From Bacteroidaceae bacterium (GTDB taxonomy: Bacteria > Bacteroidota > Bacteroidia > Bacteroidales > Bacteroidaceae), in assembly GCA_017381015.1 (NCBI GenBank), contig JAFOCV010000132.1, positions 1 through 33,884 on the forward strand: a stretch of DNA of 33,884 bases. The letters are read 5' to 3'. Positions 15,086 through 23,854 of this stretch are shown one piece after another (positions within the stretch are counted from its first letter, which is position 1; each line of letters begins with the position of its first letter). The translations under genes were made by a program, and so were the position numbers. The notes under the pieces are model-generated. The model did not search any database and was not told where the DNA came from. It worked only from the letters and a program-made list of their open reading frames with translations.

Positions 15086-16597
15086 ATGGAATTTAATAGA
15101 ATCACAGCTGCCGAAGCCGCAGCCCTAATTGAAAATGGACAAACCATCGGTTTGAGTGGTTTTACTCCAGCAGGTACTCCCAAGTGTACTCCTGCAGAAA
15201 TTGCCATTAAGGCAGAGGCAGAACATGCAGCTGGTCGTCCCTTCAAGATTAGCATTATTACTGGCGCTAGTACCGGTCAGAGTTGCGATGGTGCACTAGC
15301 TAATGCACAAGCAATTGATTTCCGTACTCCCTACACCACTAATGCAGATTTTCGCAAGCGCGTAAATCAGAACGAAATCAACTATCACGACCTTAACCTT
15401 AGCAATCTTGCAACACAGATGCGTCAGGGCTACCTCGGCGAATTGGATTGGGGTATCATCGAGGCTTGTGCTATCGAAAAGGTTGGTTCCAAGGCTCATA
15501 TCTATCTAACAGCTGCTGGTGGTATCAGCCCCACAGTTTGTAGACTTGCTAAGCGCGGTATCATCGTAGAGCTCAATGCCTTCCATTCTCCCAAGAGCAT
15601 GGGTATTCACGATGTATACGAGATTGAGGATCACCCCTTCCGCACTCCCATCATGATTACCAAGGCATCTGACCGTATTGGTAAGCCTTATATCGAGGTT
15701 GATGCTGATCGTATTGTGGGTGTAATCGAGTGCAATATTCCTGATGAGGCTCGTGGCTTTAAGGATGCTGATCCCATTACCACTCAGATTGGACAGAACG
15801 TGGCAGACTTCCTGCTTCACAATATGCGTCAGGGCTTGATTCCAAAGACCTTCTTGAACTTGCAGAGTGGTGTAGGTAGCGGTGCTAATGCAGTGCTTGG
15901 TGCACTGGGTCAGTGCTCAGAGGTTCCCAACTTCAATATTTACACAGAGGTTCTTCAGGATGCCCCCGTAGAACTTATGCGTGAGGGTCGCGTATTGAGT
16001 GCTAGTACTTGTTCGCTAACTGTTACCAACGAGTGCTTGGAGGGTATCTACCGCGATATCGATTTCTTCAAGGACAAGCTTGTGATTCGTCCTTCAGAAA
16101 TCAGCAACTGCCCCGAGGTAATCGCACGTATCGGTGTATGTTCGTTGAACACAGCTATCGAGTGTGACATCTATGGCCACGTAAATAGTACCAAGATTTG
16201 TGGTACCAAGATGATGAACGGTTTGGGCGGTAGTGCCGACTTCACCAACAATGCATACTTGAGCATCTTCACTTGTGGTTCTACACAGAAGGGTGGTGCT
16301 ATTAGTAGCATCGTTCCTTTCGCTAGCCATATAGACCACACCAATCACTTCATCGATGCCGTTATCACCGAGTATGGTGTAGCTGATTTGCGTCGCAAGA
16401 GCGATATGCAGAAGGCAAAAGAGCTTATCAAGGTGGCTCATCCCGACTATCGTCCCATGTTGGATGATTACTTGCGTTACGCTCAGAAGGGTGGGGGACA
16501 TACTCTCCACAATCTTGCTGCTGCATTTGCTATGCACGACACCTTCTTGCGTACTGGCGACATGCGCAATATCAACTTTAGTGATTATATCAAGTAA
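15086..16597 (+). CDS. Acetyl-CoA hydrolase/succinate CoA-transferase (Cat1-type)
   Basis: The 503-residue enzyme belongs to the acetyl-CoA hydrolase/transferase family that moves CoA between succinyl-CoA and acetate, or hydrolyses acetyl-CoA. The conserved glutamate that carries the CoA thioester is Glu288 in NIYTEVLQD. Glycine loops include SGFTPAGTPK, GVGSGANAVLGAL and GLGGSADFTNNAYLSIF. The C-terminal HFIDAVITEYGVADLRRKS is typical. In succinate- and acetate-forming Bacteroidales it probably connects these fermentation end products and recovers CoA. Exact acceptor preference is not readable. It ends at a strong terminator at 16621. Gly/Ala/Ser codons are heavily of one type, suggesting high expression. 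Confidence 0.9.
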   Translation: MEFNRITAAEAAALIENGQTIGLSGFTPAGTPKCTPAEIAIKAEAEHAAGRPFKISIITGASTGQSCDGALANAQAIDFRTPYTTNADFRKRVNQNEINYHDLNLSNLATQMRQGYLGELDWGIIEACAIEKVGSKAHIYLTAAGGISPTVCRLAKRGIIVELNAFHSPKSMGIHDVYEIEDHPFRTPIMITKASDRIGKPYIEVDADRIVGVIECNIPDEARGFKDADPITTQIGQNVADFLLHNMRQGLIPKTFLNLQSGVGSGANAVLGALGQCSEVPNFNIYTEVLQDAPVELMREGRVLSASTCSLTVTNECLEGIYRDIDFFKDKLVIRPSEISNCPEVIARIGVCSLNTAIECDIYGHVNSTKICGTKMMNGLGGSADFTNNAYLSIFTCGSTQKGGAISSIVPFASHIDHTNHFIDAVITEYGVADLRRKSDMQKAKELIKVAHPDYRPMLDDYLRYAQKGGGHTLHNLAAAFAMHDTFLRTGDMRNINFSDYIK

Positions 16598-16620
16598 AAG
16601 TATATCTTACACAACGATAT

Positions 16621-16665
16621 TGGTGCTGGATTCATTGTTTATGAATGAGTTCAGCACCATTTTTT
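16621..16665 (+). terminator. Rho-independent terminator after the CoA-transferase gene
   Basis: TGGTGCTG (16621-16628) pairs with CAGCACCA (16652-16659). An inner stem ATTCAT/ATGAAT extends it, and six T residues follow at 16660-16665. Confidence 0.88.
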
Positions 16666-16730
16666 ATGTCCAAATCTCAATTACTCACGAATCGCTTAGT
16701 AAAAATCATCAATGTTAGGAAAAAGTTTTA

Positions 16731-16738
16731 TATCTTTG
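16731..16738 (+). promoter_or_regulatory. Candidate -7 box for the GH84-pepC pair
   Basis: TATCTTTG matches TAnnTTTG and lies 40 nt before the GH84 ATG, just after the preceding terminator. The expected TTTG box about 20 nt upstream is not clear. Confidence 0.5.
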
Positions 16739-16777
16739 TTGCCATTAAGAACTAAATAAACTTTTAATAATACATTT

Positions 16778-19000
16778 ATGAAGAAACTATTTGCTACAAT
16801 CTTTTCCTGCATGGCAGTTCTTTCTGCTAGCAGCCAAACTGTAACAATCTCGCCCATTCCCCAGCAGATCTCTTGGGGTGGCAAGGCATTTGCCAATAGC
16901 GAGCAGTTCTATCTGGTAGGTGCCAGCACAGCAGATGCTGATGCGGTAGAGGTTCTTTCTGCCAAGCTCAATGTAGTTGGTACCAGCGAGAAGGTGGACG
17001 TTAAGAAGTTCCCCAATGCCACTCCTATTATCATTGGTGAGGCTAATGACAAGGCTGTAAAGAAGTTCAAGAAGCAGATTCCAGCCAATGCCGAGGGTTA
17101 TTATCTCAAGGTGGATGCCGACCAGGTTGTTATCGCTGGTCGTGACAATAGTGGTACATTCTATGGCGTGCAGAGCTTGATGCAGGTAATGAGCCAGCCC
17201 GAGGTAATGCAGTGCGAGGTAACGGACTATCCCAGCGTTACAGACCGTGGTGTAATTGAAGGTTTCTATGGCAACCCCTGGAGCCACAAGGACCGTCTTC
17301 GTCAGTTCGACTTCTATGGTCAGTACAAGATGAATACCTACGTCTTTGGTCCTAAGGACGATCCCTACCACCGTGCACGTTGGCGCGAGCCATATCCTAC
17401 TCAGGAGGCAGCACAGTTGAAGGAGTTGGTAGATGCAGCTCACAAGAACAAGGTTAAGTTCGTATGGGCTATCCACCCCGCTGGTGACATCAAGTGGTGC
17501 TTGGAGGACTCTATCAACGTAGCCAAGAAGTTGGAATTGATGTACGACCTTGGTATCCGTTCATTTGCAGTATTCTTTGACGACGTTTGGGGCGAGGGTG
17601 CTCGTGGTGACAAGCAGGCAGGTTTGCTCAACTATTTGACAGACAATTTCGTTCGCAAGCACAAGGACGTAGAGCCTCTTATCATGTGTCCTTCTCAGTA
17701 CAATAAGGGTTGGACCAGTGGTGACTACCTCAACACGCTTGGTACTAAGATGTATCCCGAGGTGCGTATCATGTGGACAGGTAATTCCGTTGTAGACATG
17801 ATTGGCGAGGTGGACATGCAGTGGATCAACGAGCAGATCAAGCGTAAGGCATACATTTGGTTGAACTATCCCGTTAACGACTATTGCCAGAGCCGTATGC
17901 TTATGGGTAAGACCTATGGCAATGACCTAAACATCAACGATATGGTTAGTGGTTTCTGCTCTAACCCCATGGAGTATGCCGAGGCTTCTAAGGTAAGTCT
18001 TTACAGCATAGCAGACTATACATGGAACATGCCTGCCTACGACGACGTTAAGTCTTGGGAGCGTGCACTGGAGGCTCTTATGCCCACCAGCAAGATGGCA
18101 TTCCGTATTTTCTGCGAGAATAATATCGACCTTGGTCCCACTGGTCATGGTCTGCGTCGTGAGGGTGAAAGCCCCAACTGGGCAAAGGCTTCAGAAAGCC
18201 TAATGGGCGTATCAATGTACTTCCAACAGTTGGTATGGGCTGCCGACAATCTGTTGGCCGACGAGGTTAATCACCCCGAGATGTTGGCAGAAATCAAGCC
18301 TTGGGTGGAGAGCATGCGCTACCTTGGTTTGCGTGGTCAGCAGTACATTCAGATGGTAACAGACTTGGCTCAGAAGGACAGCGTAGCCTTCATCGGTCAC
18401 TATCGTGCACAGTTGCAGTTGGAGCAGAAGCAGAAGAGCATCATCAGCCGTAACTATGAGGGTTCTATCGTAAAAGCTAAGCCCGTTGTCAGCGGTGACG
18501 TAGTAACTCCTTGGTTGAACGAAAAGTTGGCAGATATTGTCAAGGTTTACAAGAAACAATTCAATTACGGTCATGAATACTTCCCCGTTCAGGCTATCGA
18601 GGACGGTGAATATTTCATCAAGGTCAATGGTGCTTATTTGACCAACGCTCAGGCAGGAGCCGACCGTGTGGGTGACTATCCCGTATTCCAGGCAGAGCGC
18701 GACGTAATCAATCCTCAGCGTCAGCAGTGGGTAATCGAGCAGAATAGCAAGACTGGTCGCTACAAGATTTACAACAAGCAGGATGGCCGTTACATCAACG
18801 AGACAGGTGCATTCTGGTTCAATAAGGACCGCAACCCATTCGATGCAGCATGGCACACCTATCTCCTCGTTAAGCAAGAGGGCAAGTGGAGCATCCAGAA
18901 TGCAGGTAGCGCAGGTAAGGGCTACTGGCAGCGCGAAGGCAATCGTATCAGCAGCAACGGTGCTGGCGAGTTTATCTTCGAAATCGAAAAGGTTAAGTAA
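16778..19000 (+). CDS. GH84 beta-N-acetylglucosaminidase (O-GlcNAcase-like), exported
   Basis: The 740-residue protein has a signal peptide (residues 1-19, ending SASSQ) and the architecture of Bacteroides GH84 enzymes such as BtGH84. An alpha/beta GH20b-like N-domain (about 20-145) comes first. The TIM barrel begins at GVIEGFYGNPWSHKDR and carries the catalytic pair Asp268-Asp269 in FAVFFDDVWGEG. NDYCQSRMLMG and other pocket residues follow. A helical region and a C-terminal beta-rich module (from about 600) complete it. It removes GlcNAc from glycans, probably host mucin or peptidoglycan-derived sugars, in the periplasm or at the surface. No susCD pair is nearby, so it is not part of an obvious polysaccharide locus. 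The next gene starts 41 nt downstream. Confidence 0.93.
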   Translation: MKKLFATIFSCMAVLSASSQTVTISPIPQQISWGGKAFANSEQFYLVGASTADADAVEVLSAKLNVVGTSEKVDVKKFPNATPIIIGEANDKAVKKFKKQIPANAEGYYLKVDADQVVIAGRDNSGTFYGVQSLMQVMSQPEVMQCEVTDYPSVTDRGVIEGFYGNPWSHKDRLRQFDFYGQYKMNTYVFGPKDDPYHRARWREPYPTQEAAQLKELVDAAHKNKVKFVWAIHPAGDIKWCLEDSINVAKKLELMYDLGIRSFAVFFDDVWGEGARGDKQAGLLNYLTDNFVRKHKDVEPLIMCPSQYNKGWTSGDYLNTLGTKMYPEVRIMWTGNSVVDMIGEVDMQWINEQIKRKAYIWLNYPVNDYCQSRMLMGKTYGNDLNINDMVSGFCSNPMEYAEASKVSLYSIADYTWNMPAYDDVKSWERALEALMPTSKMAFRIFCENNIDLGPTGHGLRREGESPNWAKASESLMGVSMYFQQLVWAADNLLADEVNHPEMLAEIKPWVESMRYLGLRGQQYIQMVTDLAQKDSVAFIGHYRAQLQLEQKQKSIISRNYEGSIVKAKPVVSGDVVTPWLNEKLADIVKVYKKQFNYGHEYFPVQAIEDGEYFIKVNGAYLTNAQAGADRVGDYPVFQAERDVINPQRQQWVIEQNSKTGRYKIYNKQDGRYINETGAFWFNKDRNPFDAAWHTYLLVKQEGKWSIQNAGSAGKGYWQREGNRISSNGAGEFIFEIEKVK

Positions 19001-19041
19001 GCGACAATCGCTCATTTTCAACAACAACTCACACTTTTATA

Positions 19042-20439
19042 ATGAAGAAAATTCTTTCTATCCTAGCAGTAAGCGCCCTCACTTTGGGCGCTTCTGCTCA
19101 GAATATCACCCCAGAGATACTTTCCACCCTGAAGCAGAGCTACGAGGGCAATGCTGCCGATCGTGCTCGTCAGAGCGTGGTGAGCAACGGTAGTTTCAAG
19201 AAGATGGCCATGCGTCCCGAACTCAATGCCAATGGCGAGAATACCTATTTCTCCATCGACATTCGCAGCACAGGCATTACCGATCAGCAGAGCAGTGGAC
19301 GCTGCTGGATGTTCACCGGTCTCAATGTGCTTCGCAACAAGGCCATGAAGAAGATGGGCAATTCTGGTTTTCAGTTCAGCCACATCTATCTCTTCTTCTA
19401 TGACCAGTTGGAAAAGTCCAACCTCTTCCTGCAGGGTATCATCGATACTCGCAATGAGGACCTCGACAGCCAGAAGGTACAGTGGCTCATGCAGAATCCC
19501 CTTTCCGATGGTGGCACCTATACCGGTGTGGCTGACCTGGTAAGCAAATACGGTCTTGTTCCCTCTGAGGTGCAGCCCGAGACATGGGCCAGCAACAATA
19601 CCAGCGAGATAGACGGCCATCTGAAGCGCAAGTTGCGCGAGATAGGTATCAACCTTCGCGAACAGGCACAGGCAGGCAAGAGCGAGGCAGAACTTCAGGC
19701 CTACAAGGTAGAGCAGCTAAAGACCATCTATCACATGCTGGTCTTCGCTTATGGCGAACCCGTACAGGAATTCCTCTGGGCACCACGCGACAAGAACGGC
19801 AAGGCACTATCAGAGCTCAAGAAATACACTCCCATGGAGTTCTACAAAGAGTACTGTGCAGAGGCAGGTGACCTGCAGAATGACTATATCATGCTCATGA
19901 ACGATCCCTCTCGTCCCTACAACAAGGTCTATGAGATTGATATGGACCGCCATGTTCACGAGGGTCACAACTGGTTGTACCTCAATCTGGACATCAAGGA
20001 CCTGGCTCCCATTGCTCTCGCATCTCTTCAGGACTCTACTCAGATGTATTTCTCTTGCGACGTGGGCAAGTTCCTCGATAGCAAGAAGGGCATTCTGGAC
20101 ATTCAGGCATGGGACTATAATTCGCTCCTTGGCACCACCTTTGGTATGAACAAGAAGCAGCGCATCCAGACCCGCGACTCCGGTTCTTCCCATGCCATGA
20201 CCCTCATGGCCGTAGACCTGGACGAGAAGGGCAACCCCATCAAGTGGAAGGTTGAGAATTCATGGGGCGCAGCCAGCGGTCACAATGGCTACCTGATTAT
20301 GACCAACGAATGGTTCAATGAGTACATGTTCCGCGTAGTAGTCAACAAGAAGTACATCCCCAAGAAAATCCTCAAGCTCACCGAGCAGAAGCCCATCCAG
20401 CTCCCAGCCTGGGACCCCATGTTCATGGGAGAAGAATAA
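19042..20439 (+). CDS. C1B cysteine aminopeptidase (PepC/bleomycin hydrolase), exported
   Basis: The 465-residue protein has a signal peptide, MKKILSILAVSALTLGASA. It matches the bleomycin hydrolase/PepC family. The oxyanion Gln and nucleophile are in TDQQSSGRCWMF (Cys88), the catalytic His384 is in SGSSHAMTL, and Asn406 is in VENSWG. Insertions such as FSHIYLFFYDQLEKSNLF are typical of the hexameric self-compartmentalising enzymes. Exported versions are common in Bacteroidales, while PepC of lactobacilli is cytoplasmic. It should trim peptides in the periplasm. It lies 41 nt after the GH84 gene and is probably co-transcribed; a terminator-like hairpin follows at 20476. Confidence 0.93.
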   Translation: MKKILSILAVSALTLGASAQNITPEILSTLKQSYEGNAADRARQSVVSNGSFKKMAMRPELNANGENTYFSIDIRSTGITDQQSSGRCWMFTGLNVLRNKAMKKMGNSGFQFSHIYLFFYDQLEKSNLFLQGIIDTRNEDLDSQKVQWLMQNPLSDGGTYTGVADLVSKYGLVPSEVQPETWASNNTSEIDGHLKRKLREIGINLREQAQAGKSEAELQAYKVEQLKTIYHMLVFAYGEPVQEFLWAPRDKNGKALSELKKYTPMEFYKEYCAEAGDLQNDYIMLMNDPSRPYNKVYEIDMDRHVHEGHNWLYLNLDIKDLAPIALASLQDSTQMYFSCDVGKFLDSKKGILDIQAWDYNSLLGTTFGMNKKQRIQTRDSGSSHAMTLMAVDLDEKGNPIKWKVENSWGAASGHNGYLIMTNEWFNEYMFRVVVNKKYIPKKILKLTEQKPIQLPAWDPMFMGEE

Positions 20440-20475
20440 TTCCTCCTCGCAGAATATAATACACACATACACAGC

Positions 20476-20514
20476 AGCGCCAGCATAGCCCTCCAGCTAC
20501 GTTGGCGCTATTTT
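20476..20514 (+). terminator. Probable terminator after pepC
   Basis: AGCGCCAGC (20476-20484) pairs with GTTGGCGCT (20501-20509), 9 bp with one G-T pair, and the following bases are ATTTTC. The T-tract is short. Confidence 0.65.
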
Positions 20515-20515
20515 C

Positions 20516-20810
20516 ATTAGCATGGTTCTTAGCAATGTTTCCGACATCTTTGCATGCGAAAAAGAAATAGAAAACTAATGTTTGACCTATCTCTACAAGA
20601 AAGGGGTGGATAAAAGGACTACTCAGAGCAGGATATCGTTTTTCAACCACTTGCAGGGGTCTAAGTGACCATAAAACGCCATACAGCCAACGATATCTAT
20701 CATAAACTGGTAGGCATAGTCAATGTATAGGCTTCATATCTTTTGCCATTTTGTCCACCCATCCAAAATAGAAAGCATGTTATGTAACGGGATGTGTGGT
20801 GGTGTGAGAG
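20516..20810. other. Gene-poor spacer between convergent operons
   Basis: No convincing gene was seen. There is an imperfect -7-like sequence at 20545-20552 followed by a 19-codon frame at 20554-20613. A 9-bp inverted repeat GATATCGTT/AACGATATC lies at 20632-20640 and 20689-20697. None is strong enough to call. Confidence 0.4.
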
Positions 20811-20857
20811 ATAAAAAACAAAGAGGATGGGCCTATTTTGACACACCCTCCTTTTTT
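20811..20857 (-). terminator. Terminator for pyrH (possibly bidirectional)
   Basis: GAGGATGGG (20823-20831) pairs with CCCTCC and following T residues (20846-20853), with one bulged base. On the minus strand the stem is followed by TTTGTTTTTT, fitting termination of pyrH. On the plus strand it is followed by six T, so it could stop both directions. Confidence 0.75.
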
Positions 20858-20880
20858 AATTCTTATGAATTGGAAGAGAT

Positions 20881-21588
20881 TTAGTTGTGTACCAAGGTGC
20901 CGATGTCTTCGCCTTCGATGACTTTCTTGAGGTTACCCACGATGTCCATATTGAAGACGTAGATGGGGAGGTCGTTTTGCATGCACATGGCTGTTGCGGT
21001 AATGTCCATTACCTTGAGGCCCTTGGCAATGACATCCTGGTAGGTGATGTCTTGGAACTTGGTGGCGGTAGGGTCCTTCTCGGGGTCAGCGGTGTAGATG
21101 CCGTCTACGCGAGTACCCTTGAGCATAACATCAGCTTCAATCTCAATGCCGCGCAATGAAGAACCTGTATCGGTAGTGAAGTATGGAGAACCGGTACCTG
21201 CACTCATGATTACTACTTCGCCTTGTTCCATAGCTTCGATGGCCTTCCACTTGGTATAGAACTCGCCAATGGGTTCCATGCGAATGGCGGTGAGCACACG
21301 GTTCTTCTGACCAATGGCACCAAGAGCACTGCTCAATGCCAGAGAGTTAATCACGGTAGCACACATACCCATTTGGTCACCCTTTACGCGGTCGAAACCC
21401 TTGCCGGCACCTGTGAGTCCACGGAAAATATTGCCACCACCGATAACGATACCTATCTGAACGCCCATCTCGGCAATTTCCTTAATCTGACGAGCATAGT
21501 CGTTAAGACGCTCTGTGTTGATACCCTGTTTTTGTTCGCCAGCTAGGCTCTCTCCCGAAAGCTTTAGCAAAATACGATTGAATTTCAT
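20881..21588 (-). CDS. pyrH: UMP kinase
   Basis: The 235-residue enzyme phosphorylates UMP to UDP. It belongs to the amino-acid-kinase fold of bacterial PyrH, unlike eukaryotic UMP/CMP kinases. Blocks include ILLKLSGESLAG at the N-terminus, IVIGGGNIFRG, GTGSPYFTTDTGSSLRG and KGTRVDGIYTADPEKDP, and the C-terminal VFNMD. Length is typical. It is the last gene of the minus-strand run and lies 23 nt after birA. frr, often next to pyrH, is not here because a terminator follows directly. Confidence 0.97.
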   Translation of the reverse strand: MKFNRILLKLSGESLAGEQKQGINTERLNDYARQIKEIAEMGVQIGIVIGGGNIFRGLTGAGKGFDRVKGDQMGMCATVINSLALSSALGAIGQKNRVLTAIRMEPIGEFYTKWKAIEAMEQGEVVIMSAGTGSPYFTTDTGSSLRGIEIEADVMLKGTRVDGIYTADPEKDPTATKFQDITYQDVIAKGLKVMDITATAMCMQNDLPIYVFNMDIVGNLKKVIEGEDIGTLVHN

Positions 21589-21611
21589 AGTTGTGTTAAT
21601 GTATATATGTG

Positions 21612-22373
21612 TTATTGATTAATATTCTGGTTTATGTTCAGGAATTTTACTTCCTTGAAGGCATAGCGTCTTTGTCTTGAATGGTTGTCCTCGATGATAA
21701 GGTGACCATCAGCTTCGACGTGAGAAATCTTGCCAAGAAACTCGCCTTCTGAGTCTTGGAAGCAACAGCTTTGTCCTCGAAGATAAAGGTGTTGGTGATA
21801 AAGTTGGCGTATCGTGGTGTATTCTCCTTCTTGTATCTGCTGGTAATACTTTGTAAAGTTTTCCATGATAGAGTTGAGCAGGTAAGATGGAGATGTCTCC
21901 ATGTTTGTAAGCAGATATATGGACGTTGGAGGAGCGGCTAATCCATCGGGAAAGGACTTCTGGTTTATGTTGATTCCGCTCCCGATTATGGAGCGACCTA
22001 CCAACTTGCCGAAAAGGGTATTTTCTATCAGGGTGCCACATATTTTCTTTCCATCAGAATATATGTCGTTGGGCCACTTGATAGAAACCTTCTTTATGTG
22101 GTTGTCTAGTGCTTCCTTGATGGATAGTGCCATAGCCTGACTAAGCACGAAACCATCGGAGGCCTTTAGGTTATTGGGTTGGAGGAGGATGCTGAAGAGG
22201 AGATTTTCCCTTCGGTTGCTCAGCCAGGTATTGCCCATCTGTCCACGTCCCTTTGTTTGAAAATCAGTAGAAACGATGGTGATGTCGGTGCTAGGAGTGA
22301 GTGTACGAAGAAAATCGTTGGTAGAATCCAACTCCTCAAAATGTTTATATTCCAACTCCAGGTCTGAATGCAC
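21612..22373 (-). CDS. birA: Biotin--[acetyl-CoA-carboxylase] ligase, no DNA-binding domain
   Basis: The 253-residue protein attaches biotin to biotin-dependent carboxylases. The ATP/biotinyl-AMP loop is GRGQMGNTW at 42-50, a variant of GRGRxGRxW. KWPNDIYSDGKKICGTLIE (about 98-116) and GSGININQ are other family blocks. It lacks the N-terminal winged helix of E. coli BirA, so it is a group I ligase and not a repressor. The first residues overlap the 3' end of yraN by 29 nt. The symbol follows common usage. Confidence 0.93.
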   Translation of the reverse strand: MHSDLELEYKHFEELDSTNDFLRTLTPSTDITIVSTDFQTKGRGQMGNTWLSNRRENLLFSILLQPNNLKASDGFVLSQAMALSIKEALDNHIKKVSIKWPNDIYSDGKKICGTLIENTLFGKLVGRSIIGSGININQKSFPDGLAAPPTSIYLLTNMETSPSYLLNSIMENFTKYYQQIQEGEYTTIRQLYHQHLYLRGQSCCFQDSEGEFLGKISHVEADGHLIIEDNHSRQRRYAFKEVKFLNINQNINQ

Positions 22374-22713
22374 TTTCGTAATGTTTAATGTAAGGTTTTT
22401 CTAAGGTTCCCGTAATGGTAATGATATCAAAACGTACTTCCAAATCAATTGCGTTGTATCGGAGATAGGCATCAGCCGCAAGTACCAGCAAGTGCATCTT
22501 GCGAGGTGTAACGGCATCCTGAGGATTACCATAAAAGACATTTGCTCTGGCCTTTACCTCAACAAAAATAATAGTGTCTTCGTGCCTTGCCACGATGTCT
22601 ATTTCCTTGTGACCACTATGCCAGTTTCGGTCAAGGATGATATATCCTTTGCGACGAAGAAAGTCGACGGCCAATTCTTCACCTCTAGCACCAAAATCAT
22701 TATGCAGAGCCAT
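22345..22713 (-). CDS. yraN: UPF0102/YraN family protein
   Basis: The 122-residue protein from the ATG at 22713 begins MALHNDFGARGEELAVDFL, the usual start of YraN. A longer upstream frame exists to 22761 but would overlap tadA, so this start is preferred; it leaves 5 nt after the tadA stop. Family blocks are KEIDIVARHEDTIIFVEVKAR, resembling an Endonuclease-like E-x-K core, then AVTPRKMHLL and RFDIITI. A nuclease-type fold is known for the family, but its cellular role is not firmly set. It overlaps birA by 29 nt. Confidence 0.93.
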   Translation of the reverse strand: MALHNDFGARGEELAVDFLRRKGYIILDRNWHSGHKEIDIVARHEDTIIFVEVKARANVFYGNPQDAVTPRKMHLLVLAADAYLRYNAIDLEVRFDIITITGTLEKPYIKHYESAFRPGVGI

Positions 22714-22718
22714 AGTTA

Positions 22719-23150
22719 CTATCGTTTTTTCTGGAAAAAGTTCTTCATCAGAGCTGCACACTCTTGTTCAAGAACACCTCCAAGAACTTCACATCTAGGA
22801 TGCAAGGCCTTGGGTGCAAAAGCACGGAAGCCACGTTTCTCGTCGGGAGCACCATACACCACTCTGGATATCTGACTCCACCCCAGAGCACCTGCACACA
22901 TGATGCATGGTTCTACGGTGACGTATAGAGTGCAATCCGTCAGGTACTTGCCTCCCAGATACTCAGAGGCAGCCGTGATGGCAAGAATTTCGGAGTGGGC
23001 CGTAACATCGTGCAGGCGTTCTGTGAGATTGTGGGCCTTGGCTATTATATGCCCATTGCTCACGATTACCGCGCCTATGGGTATTTCACCTTCAGCAAGC
23101 GCGAGGTGCGCCTGCTGAAGGGCTTGTTTCATATAGTGCTCGTCGGTCAT
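22719..23150 (-). CDS. tadA: tRNA-specific adenosine deaminase TadA
   Basis: This enzyme converts A34 of certain tRNAs to inosine. From the ATG at 23150 it has 143 residues. Zinc and catalytic residues are visible: His52 and Glu54 in TAHSEI, and Cys82/Cys85 in EPCIMCAGA. A-x-H-S-E replaces the commoner A-x-H-A-E, which is seen in Bacteroidetes relatives. An in-frame extension to 23192 exists, but the start at 23150 gives a 4-nt ATGA overlap with the upstream gene and the family-like start MTDEHYMKQALQQA. It is in the dnaE-to-pyrH run. Confidence 0.94.
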   Translation of the reverse strand: MTDEHYMKQALQQAHLALAEGEIPIGAVIVSNGHIIAKAHNLTERLHDVTAHSEILAITAASEYLGGKYLTDCTLYVTVEPCIMCAGALGWSQISRVVYGAPDEKRGFRAFAPKALHPRCEVLGGVLEQECAALMKNFFQKKR

Positions 23151-23464
23151 TCCTGAGATTCCCAGAATTCCAACTGGCCATCTACAATCCAACGAATATC
23201 CTCTGCATCGAAGGTACCGATTTTCTCCTTCTTAGCCTGTTTTGCCATGAATTCGGCAGCTTCCTCGATGTCAATTTCGGCTTCTTCGTCCTCATTGTCC
23301 ATCAAGCCGGAGGTTTCGCAATACTCAGCAAAAGCATCCAGGAAATAATACAGGTCGTCCTCTGTAAATTTATCTTTTACCTCTTGGGGAAGATAACCTT
23401 GGATGAACTCTACCGTCTGGCGGTCTTCTTCTGCAAAGAGAAGTTCTTCGTTAAATTCGCTCAT
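23147..23464 (-). CDS. Small acidic conserved-type protein, function unknown
   Basis: The 105-residue protein is strongly acidic, with a run of Asp/Glu near residues 57-70 (NEDEEAEIDIEEAAEF). It appears mostly helical and has no signal peptide or membrane segment. No domain with a known function was recognised. It starts MSEFNEELLFAEEDRQTVEF and ends in ESQE. It is tightly held: 19 nt after trxA and a 4-nt overlap with tadA, so it is very likely a real gene translated with its neighbours. A cytosolic partner or adaptor role is possible, but nothing supports a specific one. Confidence 0.85.
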   Translation of the reverse strand: MSEFNEELLFAEEDRQTVEFIQGYLPQEVKDKFTEDDLYYFLDAFAEYCETSGLMDNEDEEAEIDIEEAAEFMAKQAKKEKIGTFDAEDIRWIVDGQLEFWESQE

Positions 23465-23483
23465 AAATGCTTCGTTGTAAATA

Positions 23484-23798
23484 TTAAAGAATGTTCTTTA
23501 GCTTCTCTTCCAAAGCAACCTTAGTGCATGCGCCAACCTGCTTGTCAACAACCTCGCCATTCTTGATGAACAAGATAGTGGGGATATTGCGTACGCCAAA
23601 ACGCATTGGAAGGTCCTCGTCTTCCTCGATATCGCACTTGCCAATGATAGCCTGGTCGGCATACTCCTCTGCCAGTTGCTCTACCAATGGAGCCACGCGC
23701 TTGCAAGGACCACACCATGTTGCCCAGAAATCCAATACTACGGGCTTGCCGCTAGCTACCAACTCTTCAAAATTTGCGCTGTTAATTACCTGTGCCAT
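23484..23798 (-). CDS. trxA: Thioredoxin
   Basis: The 104-residue protein is a classical cytoplasmic thioredoxin with the active site WCGPCK (Cys29, Cys32). Before it stands VLDFWATW and after it RVAPLVEQLAEEY. The cis-Pro is in VRNIPTILFIKNGE. No signal peptide is present. It lies 56 nt downstream of dnaE and 19 nt upstream of the small acidic protein gene. A separate promoter in the 56-nt gap is not obvious. Confidence 0.97.
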   Translation of the reverse strand: MAQVINSANFEELVASGKPVVLDFWATWCGPCKRVAPLVEQLAEEYADQAIIGKCDIEEDEDLPMRFGVRNIPTILFIKNGEVVDKQVGACTKVALEEKLKNIL

Positions 23799-23854
23799 AA
23801 TGAAAAATTTTAATTGTGTGAATAAATAATCTTATTTAGGTTTTCTCGTTAGTA

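Noticed and set aside
18212-19027. Minus-strand frame of 271 codons opposite the GH84 gene
   Set aside because: Antisense to the GH84 C-terminal region; low-complexity Leu/Cys-rich translation and no start signals.
20554-20613. 19-codon peptide after pepC with a -7-like box in front
   Set aside because: The box deviates from consensus, no -33 box is present and the peptide is too short to judge.
22714-22761. Longer start for yraN (138 aa)
   Set aside because: The extra 16 residues overlap the tadA coding end and do not look like the family; the ATG at 22713 fits both spacing and homologues.
23151-23192. Longer start for tadA (157 aa)
   Set aside because: The extension lies in the upstream gene; the start at 23150 gives a 4-nt ATGA overlap and a normal TadA N-terminus.
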